From contig CAZFLD010000131.1 of assembly GCA_964519835.1 (NCBI GenBank), positions 1 to 7,809 of the forward strand: a stretch of DNA of 7,809 nucleotides, given 5' to 3'. Below the pieces are notes generated by a model. It worked only from the letters and a program-made list of their open reading frames with translations, was not told where the DNA came from and ran no database searches. Every line of letters begins with the position of its first letter. Within the stretch, counting starts at the first letter, position 1. The translations under genes and the position numbers were made by a program. The DNA comes from CAZFLD01 sp964519835. GTDB taxonomy: Bacteria; Spirochaetota; Spirochaetia; DSM-27196; CAZFLD01. Positions 1-5,619 of the stretch are shown one piece after another.

Positions 1-435
1 GAGCACCCCTACTGAGAAAAAGGCGTTTACGATGTTGAGATAGCGGCCCGAATCATCGGGATGCTCATCGGCAACAAGTGGGTTGAGCAACGCCTCCAGG
101 ACGCCCCCACCCAGGCCCACGAGCACAACCGCGCCGAGTACGGCAACGTAGGCCGGTGCAATCGCATACAAGAATAGGCCGGCCGCCAAAATGGCGCCGC
201 CTGCGGCCAGCGTGGCCGTCTTTCCAAATCTGGCCGCCGCCGTCCCGCTTGCTACAAGTACGGCAAGGAGAAATCCTGCCCGGACCGCTTCGATACCACC
301 GCCGTCCGCCAGTCCGAACGAGAGGTCCTGAGAAATCCGGACCAATATGATCGGCGTAGTCACTACGCTGGACGAGTAAGCGAACATGCCGAGGGCGGCT
401 GTTACGTCGAGTCGAGTGGGGCGAAGACGAGCCAT
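1..435 (-). CDS. MFS transporter, N-terminal part (runs off the left edge)
   Basis: Reverse-strand reading gives 145 codons from ATG at 435 to base 1 with no stop, so the gene is truncated by the window edge. It starts MARLRPTRLDVTAALGMF. Hydrophobic stretches lie at about residues 10-32, 48-65, 72-92 and 95-115, matching the first four helices of a major facilitator. A short basic loop (AARFGK) sits between helices 2 and 3, where the family has its motif A. A Gly-rich helix 4 is followed by an N-P-L-V segment and then an LNIVNAFFSVGV segment. This resembles the FucP/FHS-type sugar-permease branch of MFS, but the substrate cannot be assigned. The start is fixed by an in-frame TGA 12 codons upstream with no other ATG between; the GGAG at 437-440 is too close to be a good ribosome site. 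It lies 51 bp downstream of the DUF2877 gene on the same strand, probably in one operon, so it may carry a related metabolite. Confidence 0.8.
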   Translation of the reverse strand, partial: MARLRPTRLDVTAALGMFAYSSSVVTTPIILVRISQDLSFGLADGGGIEAVRAGFLLAVLVASGTAAARFGKTATLAAGGAILAAGLFLYAIAPAYVAVLGAVVLVGLGGGVLEALLNPLVADEHPDDSGRYLNIVNAFFSVGVL

Positions 436-486
436 GCTCCGAGACTGTAACAGGAAATCGACGCGGGCTCAAAGTCCGATCCGGGC

Positions 487-1584
487 CTACCGACCGCTTG
501 TTGTCAGCCCAAAAAGCAGGCCGGTAAGGGCGTCGAGGCCGGAGCTGTGTCCGTGGCGTGCGGCCGCGTCAACAAGCGCAGCTACCGACCACCCCGCTCC
601 GGCGGCGATGCTGCCCATCGAGTCGTTTGTTGTGGCCGTCAAGGCGACCAATGCGTGTACAACGTCAATCAAGTATCCGGGGAAGTGGCCGGCCAGTGCC
701 TGGCGCACAATCGTGGCGCCGACCGGAGTGGTCCCTCCGGTACGTTCCTCGATTATGCCTCGCGCTTGTTGGTCCGGCCCATCGCGACCCGCCAATGCAC
801 GGGCAGCGAGGAATCCGACAAGAAAGTCGTCACCGGAAGGGGTCATCCCGACGCCCAGGCCGACCAATCGCGATAGCGCCGCCCAGGGCTCCGCCGGGCA
901 TTCCAGTGCCCCGGCGATCCACTTCCATGCGGCTGCGACGAAGTGGTCCTGGCCCGGCGGACTCTCCAGCCCGGTTTTGGTCGCAGTTCGAGGCCGGTGA
1001 CCTGTCGACTCGCGGGAAGCCGATTCGCGGTCCGGCGGCACAGGTGCGTATAAAGCAAGGCCCGATAAACCCACTCCCTCGCCCCGTGCCACAATCGCTT
1101 CCGCCAGGCCGGACACGAGCTCCCACGCAATCGCCGCGGATACTGGGGTTATCGTTCCCTCAAATCGAGGGGCACCGGCAAATCGCACGACAATCCTGCG
1201 GCCGAGCCGCAGGGTCCGCCCGTCGCAAGTGACCGTGTCGCCGGGTGCCGGCTCCCCACGCTGCAGCCCCCGCCCGCCGGCAAACAACGCTCCGTCTACG
1301 CATACCGAGGTAACGGTCATAGCCGCGGGATCGGCTACGACCGAAACGATGTCGGCGGATCTTGCACGTTTCCGGCCACGGCGGCCGGAAGCCGGCGGAA
1401 CGTGTTTTTCGGCGGTCGGCGCGGCGGCTGCGCTCTCGCAGGGATCTCCGCCGCGGCCATCGGCCGGCGCCGATTCTGCGTCGGGGGCGATGTTGACCGC
1501 CCTGTCATGCACGCTTGCGACCCGTCCGGAGAACGGCCGCAAAAGAAGCGCTCCCACGAGCCGGGCAACCTCTATCGCAGCCAC
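487..1584 (-). CDS. DUF2877 / AllH-family protein with a large N-terminal insertion
   Basis: A 365-residue cytoplasmic protein. Family hallmarks are clear: GMTPSGDDFLVGF at about 246-258, a TTPVGATIVRQALAG helix at about 285-299, and the C-terminal GHSSGLDALTGLLFGL at 345-360. DUF2877 includes E. coli AllH (YlbF), which acts with AllF (FdrA) and AllG (YlbE) in oxamate carbamoyltransferase at the end of anaerobic allantoin breakdown. No AllF or AllG partner is in this window, so the reaction here is unknown. The N-terminus (GRVASVHDRAVN, about 20-31) and the strand at about 79 (DIVSVV) look like family sequence. Between them, residues about 33-77 are a low-complexity Ala/Pro/Arg segment. A second disordered-looking Ser/Arg/Thr stretch lies at about 184-211. 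The start is GTG at 1582-1584, because a TGA lies in frame three codons upstream; there is no recognisable Shine-Dalgarno sequence, so translation may depend on ribosomes arriving from upstream. It is followed after 51 bp by the MFS gene. Confidence 0.85.
   Translation of the reverse strand: MAAIEVARLVGALLLRPFSGRVASVHDRAVNIAPDAESAPADGRGGDPCESAAAAPTAEKHVPPASGRRGRKRARSADIVSVVADPAAMTVTSVCVDGALFAGGRGLQRGEPAPGDTVTCDGRTLRLGRRIVVRFAGAPRFEGTITPVSAAIAWELVSGLAEAIVARGEGVGLSGLALYAPVPPDRESASRESTGHRPRTATKTGLESPPGQDHFVAAAWKWIAGALECPAEPWAALSRLVGLGVGMTPSGDDFLVGFLAARALAGRDGPDQQARGIIEERTGGTTPVGATIVRQALAGHFPGYLIDVVHALVALTATTNDSMGSIAAGAGWSVAALVDAAARHGHSSGLDALTGLLFGLTTSGR
1354..1488 (-). other. Low-complexity insertion inside the DUF2877 gene
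   Basis: Codons about 33-77 of the DUF2877 gene encode an Ala/Pro/Gly/Arg-rich stretch ending in a basic SGRRGRKRAR run. It separates two pieces (GRVASVHDRAVN and DIVSVVADP) that I would expect to be nearly adjacent in this family. The reading frame stays open throughout, so the gene is not broken. Boundaries are judged by eye from the change in composition and are approximate. Confidence 0.5.
1370..1390. repeat. Perfect 8-bp inverted repeat (hairpin) inside the DUF2877 insertion
   Basis: TTCCGGCC at 1370-1377 and GGCCGGAA at 1383-1390 are exact reverse complements separated by 5 bases (ACGGC). It would form a short strong hairpin in DNA or RNA. It falls in the coding insertion, at the codons for the Gly/Arg-rich run. 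It has no U-run after it on either strand, so it does not look like a terminator. It may be only a by-product of GC-rich Ala/Gly/Arg codons. Confidence 0.4.
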
Positions 1585-1590
1585 CCGAGA

Positions 1591-1740
1591 TCACGCCGGA
1601 GTAGCCGGGACACAACCGCGCCATACACGGAGGCCGGCGTTGGGGCTACGGCTGTTGCCGGACGCCTCCTGCGCTCTAAGCATCGCGATCGGCAGCAGGA
1701 GCAGAACCGGCAGGAGTGTGATGATGTTTATTCGATCCAT
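1591..1740 (-). CDS. Possible small secreted or leader ORF (49 aa)
   Basis: A 49-codon ORF begins with ATG at 1738-1740 and ends with TGA at 1591-1593. The predicted product starts MDRINIITLLPVLLLLPIAM and continues LRAQEASG. This resembles a short signal peptide or single membrane helix followed by a polar tail of about 25 residues. It overlaps the end of the HEPN/nucleotidyltransferase gene by 13 bp, and its stop lies 6 bp before the GTG of the DUF2877 gene, in the same frame as that gene. The DUF2877 start has no good Shine-Dalgarno sequence, so this ORF could carry ribosomes from one gene to the next. Against it: no strong ribosome site of its own (only GAGG about 10 bases upstream), no recognised family, and small size. 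It could be a chance ORF filling a 143-bp gap. Confidence 0.33.
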   Translation of the reverse strand: MDRINIITLLPVLLLLPIAMLRAQEASGNSRSPNAGLRVWRGCVPATPA

Positions 1741-2636
1741 GTGCGCAGTGCCTCAACCAGTTTGCCGTACCGTTTGTCGGCGTGGTCCACAACGTTGTTC
1801 ACAACGGTATAGCGAAGGTCCAAGTATTCGTGGGCGAGCATGTTTCGGACCCGGGTGTTTTCGGCGAGGTACCGGGCGTCTTCCGCCATGTGTTTAAAGC
1901 CCTCTACGGTACCAAGCAGCTCCACGGTCTCCCTGTAGGTCTGCGGTACCGGTCGCCGCTCGCTTGCAAGCACTATCTTGGCTGCATCGATGGATGCATT
2001 GGCCAGGTTTTCCACCCACCGTTCCACCGAGCGCCGAAAGTCTCGGTCGGTGGAGTAGAGCTCGATGTTCATCTCCACGAACTGAGGCGCGTCCTCGAGC
2101 TCGTCGTCGAGGAAGTCGACGATCCGGACGAGGCGGGCACGGTCGACTTCGCTCAAGCTCTTCGACCGGCGTTTGATCCGCACGAAGTCGCGAGCAAAGT
2201 CGCGCTCCTCTTCCGCGAGGGTCGTAACGGTCAAGAAGAATCGGTTTCGTGTGCTCTCATCGATTGAATAAAGGAGGGTACCCGTGAGCATGGCCCCCGC
2301 CCCCACGGTTGCCGCCGCCCGGTTTAACGTGACCAAGTCGACCGACCTGCCACAGAGCCGTTCGAGGTCCGTCCATATCTCGTCTTCGGTCACAAAGCGC
2401 TTGCCCGATTCTTCCACGTCCGGGAGTGCATGCCCGGCGGCGCCGGCAGGAGAGCTTGTCCCCGCGGCGCCGCTACCCGTGTCGTCCCGGAAGTACACCG
2501 CCACATCCACGTCGCTTTCGGCCGTGCTCCGGTCGCTTGCCGCCGAACCAAAGAGGTACGCAAAGGCTACATCCGCGCGAGTAGCAAAATACTCGGAGAG
2601 TCGTTCGCCCAACGCTTTGCTGTCTGTTTCCGCCAA
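1728..2636 (-). CDS. Fused MntA-like nucleotidyltransferase and HepT-like HEPN RNase (type VII toxin-antitoxin in one chain)
   Basis: Numbered from a TTG start, the protein has 302 residues. The N-terminal domain (about 1-130) is a minimal nucleotidyltransferase: G30-S31, ten residues, then D42-V-D44 (the GSX10DXD signature), with a likely third acidic residue D100 in SVDLVTLN. A Gly/Ala/Ser-rich insertion lies at about 51-83. The C-terminal domain (about 163-302) is a DUF86/HepT-type HEPN fold: VDRARLVRIVDFL, then SVERWVENLANASIDAAK, then RNMLAHEYLDLRY, giving the RNase motif RX4HXY (R264, H269, Y271). In the studied HepT/MntA pairs the toxin is an RNase, and MntA silences it by adding AMP to that tyrosine. 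Here both activities would share one chain. TTG at 2634-2636 is preferred because AAGGAG (2642-2647) sits 5 bases upstream; an ATG at 2690 would add 18 residues but has no ribosome site. It is first in the minus-strand gene set. Confidence 0.92.
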   Translation of the reverse strand: MAETDSKALGERLSEYFATRADVAFAYLFGSAASDRSTAESDVDVAVYFRDDTGSGAAGTSSPAGAAGHALPDVEESGKRFVTEDEIWTDLERLCGRSVDLVTLNRAAATVGAGAMLTGTLLYSIDESTRNRFFLTVTTLAEEERDFARDFVRIKRRSKSLSEVDRARLVRIVDFLDDELEDAPQFVEMNIELYSTDRDFRRSVERWVENLANASIDAAKIVLASERRPVPQTYRETVELLGTVEGFKHMAEDARYLAENTRVRNMLAHEYLDLRYTVVNNVVDHADKRYGKLVEALRTWIE

Positions 2637-2641
2637 CGCAA

Positions 2642-2647
2642 CTCCTT
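2642..2647 (-). promoter_or_regulatory. Ribosome binding site that favours a TTG start
   Basis: The minus strand reads AAGGAG here, 5 bases before the in-frame TTG at 2634-2636. The in-frame ATG at 2690 has no purine-rich sequence at the right distance. A TTG-started protein begins AETDSKALGERLSEYF, a normal lead-in to the nucleotidyltransferase fold. Confidence 0.6.
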
Positions 2648-2655
2648 GGAGCCCT

Positions 2656-2684
2656 ATTCTAGATCCCTCGGCCTCGGGCCGCAA
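2656..2684 (-). promoter_or_regulatory. Candidate promoter for the HEPN/nucleotidyltransferase gene
   Basis: On the minus strand TAGAAT (2656-2661, five of six matches to TATAAT) follows TTGCGG (2679-2684, only three of six matches to TTGACA) after exactly 17 bp. Transcription would start near 2648-2650, a few bases ahead of the AAGGAG ribosome site. That fits the TTG start at 2636 and would exclude the ATG at 2690. The -35 match is weak, so this is tentative. Confidence 0.35.
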
Positions 2685-2753
2685 CTGCATAACACGGGGC
2701 GACCAAAGGCCGCCCGGCGTGCTCAGCGCCTTATGGTTTTTTGCGCCATCGCT

Positions 2754-2782
2754 TTGACACCCTCTAAGGCCCGTGATATCCT
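2754..2782 (+). promoter_or_regulatory. Sigma-70-type promoter of the transporter operon
   Basis: A perfect -35 box TTGACA (2754-2759), a 17-bp spacer, and a -10 box TATCCT (2777-2782, four of six matches). Transcription should start near 2788-2790, about 83 bases before the first gene of the operon. It lies in the only sizeable intergenic gap of the window (2691-2872), between two divergent gene sets. Confidence 0.7.
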
Positions 2783-2787
2783 TTCGG

Positions 2788-2809
2788 GCATACCGACCGG
2801 TTGGTATGC
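2788..2809. promoter_or_regulatory. Palindromic operator, likely bound by the operon's own TetR-family repressor
   Basis: A 22-bp palindrome with 10 of 11 base pairs symmetric. The outer arms are GCATACC (2788-2794) and GGTATGC (2803-2809) around a centre ACCGGT; the only mismatched pair is 2795/2802. It begins 6 bp after the -10 box and covers the expected transcription start, where a bound protein would block RNA polymerase. TetR-family dimers usually bind palindromes of about this size, and the last gene of this operon encodes such a protein. That this protein binds this site is inferred from position and symmetry. Confidence 0.7.
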
Positions 2810-2872
2810 GGCCGGAAAGTGGGTTGGCCGGCGCAGGACAATAGCCCGTGGTAGGGAAGATGAGGAGGGAAC

Positions 2873-3664
2873 ATGACTACACGTACTCGGGTGCTTTCGG
2901 CTTTCTTTGTAGCCCTGGCTCTCTATGTGGCTCTACCGTTTTCGCTCGCTGCCCAGGCCGACGACGGCGGGGCGCCGGACGGCGACGAGCTTTTGCGGCG
3001 AGCGGACGAGGCGGTGTATCCGCGTGCGTTCGAGGCGCAGATGGAGCTTGCCAATAGACGGCCGGGCGGACGGAGCCTGAGCATGGAGTTTCTGATCACT
3101 CACGAAGAGGAGTCGGGTACGCTTCTCGAGATATCGGGCGAGGGGCGCTGGGCGGGAATGCGGATGCTCACCAGAGGCGAATCCCTCCTTTTGTATAATC
3201 CTACGGCGGGATCGTCACGGCCCGTGCGCCTTACCGCCGCCGAGGGCTTTTATGGGTCGTTTTTTTCCAACCGTGACATCGCCGAACCGCGCTACCACCA
3301 GGACTATCGCGCCATGCGCGTCACGGCGGAGACCGCTCAGGTCGCCGGCCCTGGCCCCGTTTTGGTCTACCGCGTCGATGCCGAGGCGACCACGCCGGAG
3401 GCGGCCTACGGCTCACTCACGATCCTCCTTCGCGCATCCGATGCGCTGCCGCTTGTTGTCGAGTACTTCGCGCGCGCCGGAGCCCACGTAAAAACGATGC
3501 GCGTCACCGAGATTCGAGAGCTTGCCGGTCGGCCGCGGCCTACGACCTACCGTATGGAGCCGGCCGATCAGTCCGGCGTGTACTCCACCGTGCGGGTGAT
3601 TTCGATGACCGCTTACGACGACATAGATGACTCGGTTTTTACCGAGGATCACCTAACCAGGTAG
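2873..3664 (+). CDS. Secreted LolA-like outer membrane lipoprotein-sorting protein
   Basis: 263 residues with a Sec signal peptide: basic MTTRTR, a hydrophobic core at about 8-26, and a likely cleavage after A27-Q-A29. The mature part is a beta-rich LolA/LolB-like fold (LolA_like family, often named outer membrane lipoprotein-sorting protein). Visible family features are GSFFSNRDI at about 128-136, QDYRAMRV at 143-150, a run PEAAYGSLTILL at 175-186, LPLVVEYF at 192-199, KTMRV, GRPRPTTYRM at 219-228, and the acidic C-terminal YDDIDDSVFTEDHLTR. It would work in the periplasm, binding an acyl chain or lipoprotein handed over by the downstream transporter. The substrate is unknown. There is no lipobox cysteine, so it should be soluble. 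ATG at 2873 is preceded by AGGAGG (2863-2868), 4 bases away. It is the first gene of the operon, 12 bp before the ATPase. Confidence 0.87.
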   Translation: MTTRTRVLSAFFVALALYVALPFSLAAQADDGGAPDGDELLRRADEAVYPRAFEAQMELANRRPGGRSLSMEFLITHEEESGTLLEISGEGRWAGMRMLTRGESLLLYNPTAGSSRPVRLTAAEGFYGSFFSNRDIAEPRYHQDYRAMRVTAETAQVAGPGPVLVYRVDAEATTPEAAYGSLTILLRASDALPLVVEYFARAGAHVKTMRVTEIRELAGRPRPTTYRMEPADQSGVYSTVRVISMTAYDDIDDSVFTEDHLTR

Positions 3665-3676
3665 GGGGACGGAACA

Positions 3677-4354
3677 ATGGCAGCTCTCTTGTTGGCTGAC
3701 AACGTCGAGAAGCACTACGAGCTCGGACGGACAAGGGTTCCCGCGCTCCGCGGTGTGAGCTTCGAGATCGAGGCGGGGGAGTTTCTGGCGATTGCCGGCC
3801 CCTCGGGATGCGGCAAGACCACGCTGATGAACATCCTCGGCTGCTTGGACAAACCGAGCGCGGGACGGGTGTTCCTTGACGGCACCGACATGGCTTCGCT
3901 GAGCGACGACCAAGGCGCGGATCTCCGCCTGGGCAAGCTCGGGTTTATCTTCCAGATGTTCAATCTTATCCCCGTCCTAAACGTCATCGAAAACGTCGAG
4001 CTACCCCTCACGGTTGCCGGCGTTCCCAAAGATCAACGTCGCCGTCGGGTTGGCGAGCTTGTCGAGCTCGTGGGGCTCACCGAGGTTGTCCGTCACAAGC
4101 CCGATGAGCTGTCGGGCGGTCAGCGTCAACGCGTGGCGATCGCCCGTGCCTTGGCCAATGAACCCGAGATTGTGATGGCCGACGAGCCGACCGCGAATCT
4201 GGATACCGACACCAGCTACGGGATTCTCAAGGAGATGCAACGCCTGAACAGGGGCAAAGGTGTAACGTTTATCTTTGCCACCCACGATGCCGAGCTTATG
4301 AGCTACGCCGGTCGGGTTATCCACCTCAAGGACGGATTGGTGACCGCCCAATGA
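3677..4354 (+). CDS. ABC transporter ATPase, LolD/MacB type
   Basis: 225 residues, the usual length for a LolD-like subunit. It carries all the catalytic motifs: Walker A GPSGCGKTT (41-49), Q-loop Q93 in FIFQMFNLIP, signature LSGGQ (145-149), Walker B IVMADE (165-170) with catalytic E170, D-loop NLDT (174-177) and switch histidine H203 in FATHD. The FQMFNLIPVLNVIENVELPL stretch is typical of the ATPases that serve FtsX-fold permeases (LolD, MacB, FtsE group). These act as mechanotransmission pumps, using ATP hydrolysis in the cytoplasm to move the periplasmic domains of their permeases, rather than as channel-type importers. No residue appears to be lost. It starts 12 bp after the LolA-like gene and overlaps the first permease by 4 bp. 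Confidence 0.96.
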   Translation: MAALLLADNVEKHYELGRTRVPALRGVSFEIEAGEFLAIAGPSGCGKTTLMNILGCLDKPSAGRVFLDGTDMASLSDDQGADLRLGKLGFIFQMFNLIPVLNVIENVELPLTVAGVPKDQRRRRVGELVELVGLTEVVRHKPDELSGGQRQRVAIARALANEPEIVMADEPTANLDTDTSYGILKEMQRLNRGKGVTFIFATHDAELMSYAGRVIHLKDGLVTAQ

Positions 4355-5607
4355 TGTACCTCAAACTGGCGATCCTGTCGCTCAGGCAGCACTTCCGGCG
4401 CACCATCGTTATCATAGCCGCCGTGGCGGTGGCCGTGATCGTTATGCTGATGGTGGACGCGATGCTTGCCGGCATGCGGACGTCGTTTTTTACCAACACT
4501 CTCGGCGACAGTGGTCATCTGCAGCTCCACGACGCCGACTGGGACCCGCGCGACAATTCGATTACTTTGCAGATGCTGATTCAGGATGCCGGGCCGATTA
4601 CCACGGCGTTGGCAAACGATAAGCGTGTCGCCGTTGCCGAGGAGCTTGTGCAGTTCGGCGCTTACGCGATCGGACCCGGCGACGATAGGCAACTCCCCGT
4701 GATCGTGCACGGCGTCGAGACGGCCACGGCTTTTTTCTCCTCGGTGCGCGTGCGGGCGACCGGTGGGGCGGGACAAGCCGCGGCCCACAATGCGGCCACG
4801 GCCCGACGCCTTGCCGCCGCCGAGGGCCTTGCTCTCGGCGTTCCGGCCGCGGATCTTCTGGACGCGGGGCTGGGCGACGCGATTGTGCTCCTGGTGGAGG
4901 ACACACAAGGCGTGCCGTTCTACGGCGAGTTTGCCGTAGCTTCCCTTTTTGAGTCCGTTGGACGCGAGTTCGACACCCGGAATCTCTTCTTGAATATCGA
5001 CGATGCGCGCGAGCTGACGTACATGGGAGGCGCCGCTTCCGAAATCCGCGTACGCCTGCTGGATCCGGGCGACGCCGAGCAGTTTGCTCGCGATCACGAG
5101 TTGCTTTTTGCAGACCGTGGAGTCGTTGCCAACACCTGGCGTGACATCCACGGCAGCTTTATTGTCTTCCTCGATCTTCTCGATCTCTTTGTGATCTTTA
5201 TGAACCTCCTTGTGGCAATTGTCGCCGCGACCGTTATCGCAAACGCGGTGCTCATGAGCTACTACCGGCGTATTTCCGAGTTTGGGACGCTTCGTGCCAT
5301 CGGGCTCAAACGGCGAGGGCAGACCGGCCTCATTTTCTTGGAAGGAGCATTTCAGGGACTGGCCGGCGCGGTGGTGGGAGTTCTACTCGCGCTCCCCGGC
5401 GCGCTGTACCTGCAGGCAAACGGCATCAACATGGGCGCGGTTATGGAGACCATCGATTTGGGGAACACAATCTACTTCGACCTGACGATTGACGGAATCG
5501 TGCGGAGCGGGACCTTTGGGTTGCTTGTTACCCTCATAAGCGCGGCCTACACCGCGGCTGTAGCCGGAAAGCTTTCGATTGTGTCGATGTTTTCCAACAG
5601 GCGATAA
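4351..5607 (+). CDS. FtsX-type ABC permease, first subunit
   Basis: 418 residues with the four-helix layout of LolC/LolE/MacB permeases. Helix 1 is at about 18-40, a large periplasmic domain at about 41-268, then helices at about 272-302, 327-353 and 385-406. The conserved cytoplasmic loop RRISEFGTLRAIGLKR (306-321), which contacts the ATPase, is intact. The periplasmic domain resembles the MacB_PCD type, with a long Ala-rich stretch at about 136-165. The start overlaps the ATPase stop (ATGA; a second ATG follows directly), a typical coupling arrangement. Sequence differs clearly from the next gene, so the pair probably forms a heterodimer like LolC-LolE. The exported or extracted substrate cannot be told from sequence; lipoprotein or lipid release from the inner membrane is the favoured guess because of the LolA-like gene. 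Confidence 0.92.
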   Translation: MMYLKLAILSLRQHFRRTIVIIAAVAVAVIVMLMVDAMLAGMRTSFFTNTLGDSGHLQLHDADWDPRDNSITLQMLIQDAGPITTALANDKRVAVAEELVQFGAYAIGPGDDRQLPVIVHGVETATAFFSSVRVRATGGAGQAAAHNAATARRLAAAEGLALGVPAADLLDAGLGDAIVLLVEDTQGVPFYGEFAVASLFESVGREFDTRNLFLNIDDARELTYMGGAASEIRVRLLDPGDAEQFARDHELLFADRGVVANTWRDIHGSFIVFLDLLDLFVIFMNLLVAIVAATVIANAVLMSYYRRISEFGTLRAIGLKRRGQTGLIFLEGAFQGLAGAVVGVLLALPGALYLQANGINMGAVMETIDLGNTIYFDLTIDGIVRSGTFGLLVTLISAAYTAAVAGKLSIVSMFSNRR

Positions 5608-5619
5608 GAGGGATTGTAC

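Noticed and set aside
65..472. Minus-strand 135-residue ORF at the left end
   Set aside because: It is out of frame with the MFS reading and gives an Arg/Gly-rich product without membrane segments. The frame starting at 435 gives proper transmembrane helices.
386..1000. Long plus-strand ORFs opposite the DUF2877 gene (also around 558-1232 and 1229-1897)
   Set aside because: They are antisense to a gene with clear family motifs. Their products are Arg/Pro/Ser/Ala-rich with no recognisable domain, as expected from reading GC-rich codons in the wrong frame.
1585..1593. The in-frame TGA between the small ORF and the DUF2877 gene as a recoded or readthrough stop
   Set aside because: A signal-like leader fused to a cytoplasmic protein makes no sense, and TGA ends several other genes here as a normal stop.
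2716..2742. Small stem followed by T-rich sequence upstream of the operon promoter, considered as a terminator
   Set aside because: The arms are only 4 bp (GGCG/CGCC), and 12 bases separate them from the end of the T-run. No plus-strand gene upstream would need it.
2430..2876. Plus-strand ORF spanning the promoter region into the start of the LolA-like gene
   Set aside because: It runs antisense to the fusion gene and across the promoter and operator, has no ribosome site, and its product has no recognisable features.
4303..5151. Minus-strand 282-residue ORF opposite the first permease (and 6181-6933 opposite the second)
   Set aside because: Antisense to well-supported FtsX permeases; the products are His/Arg/Gly-rich with no domain pattern.
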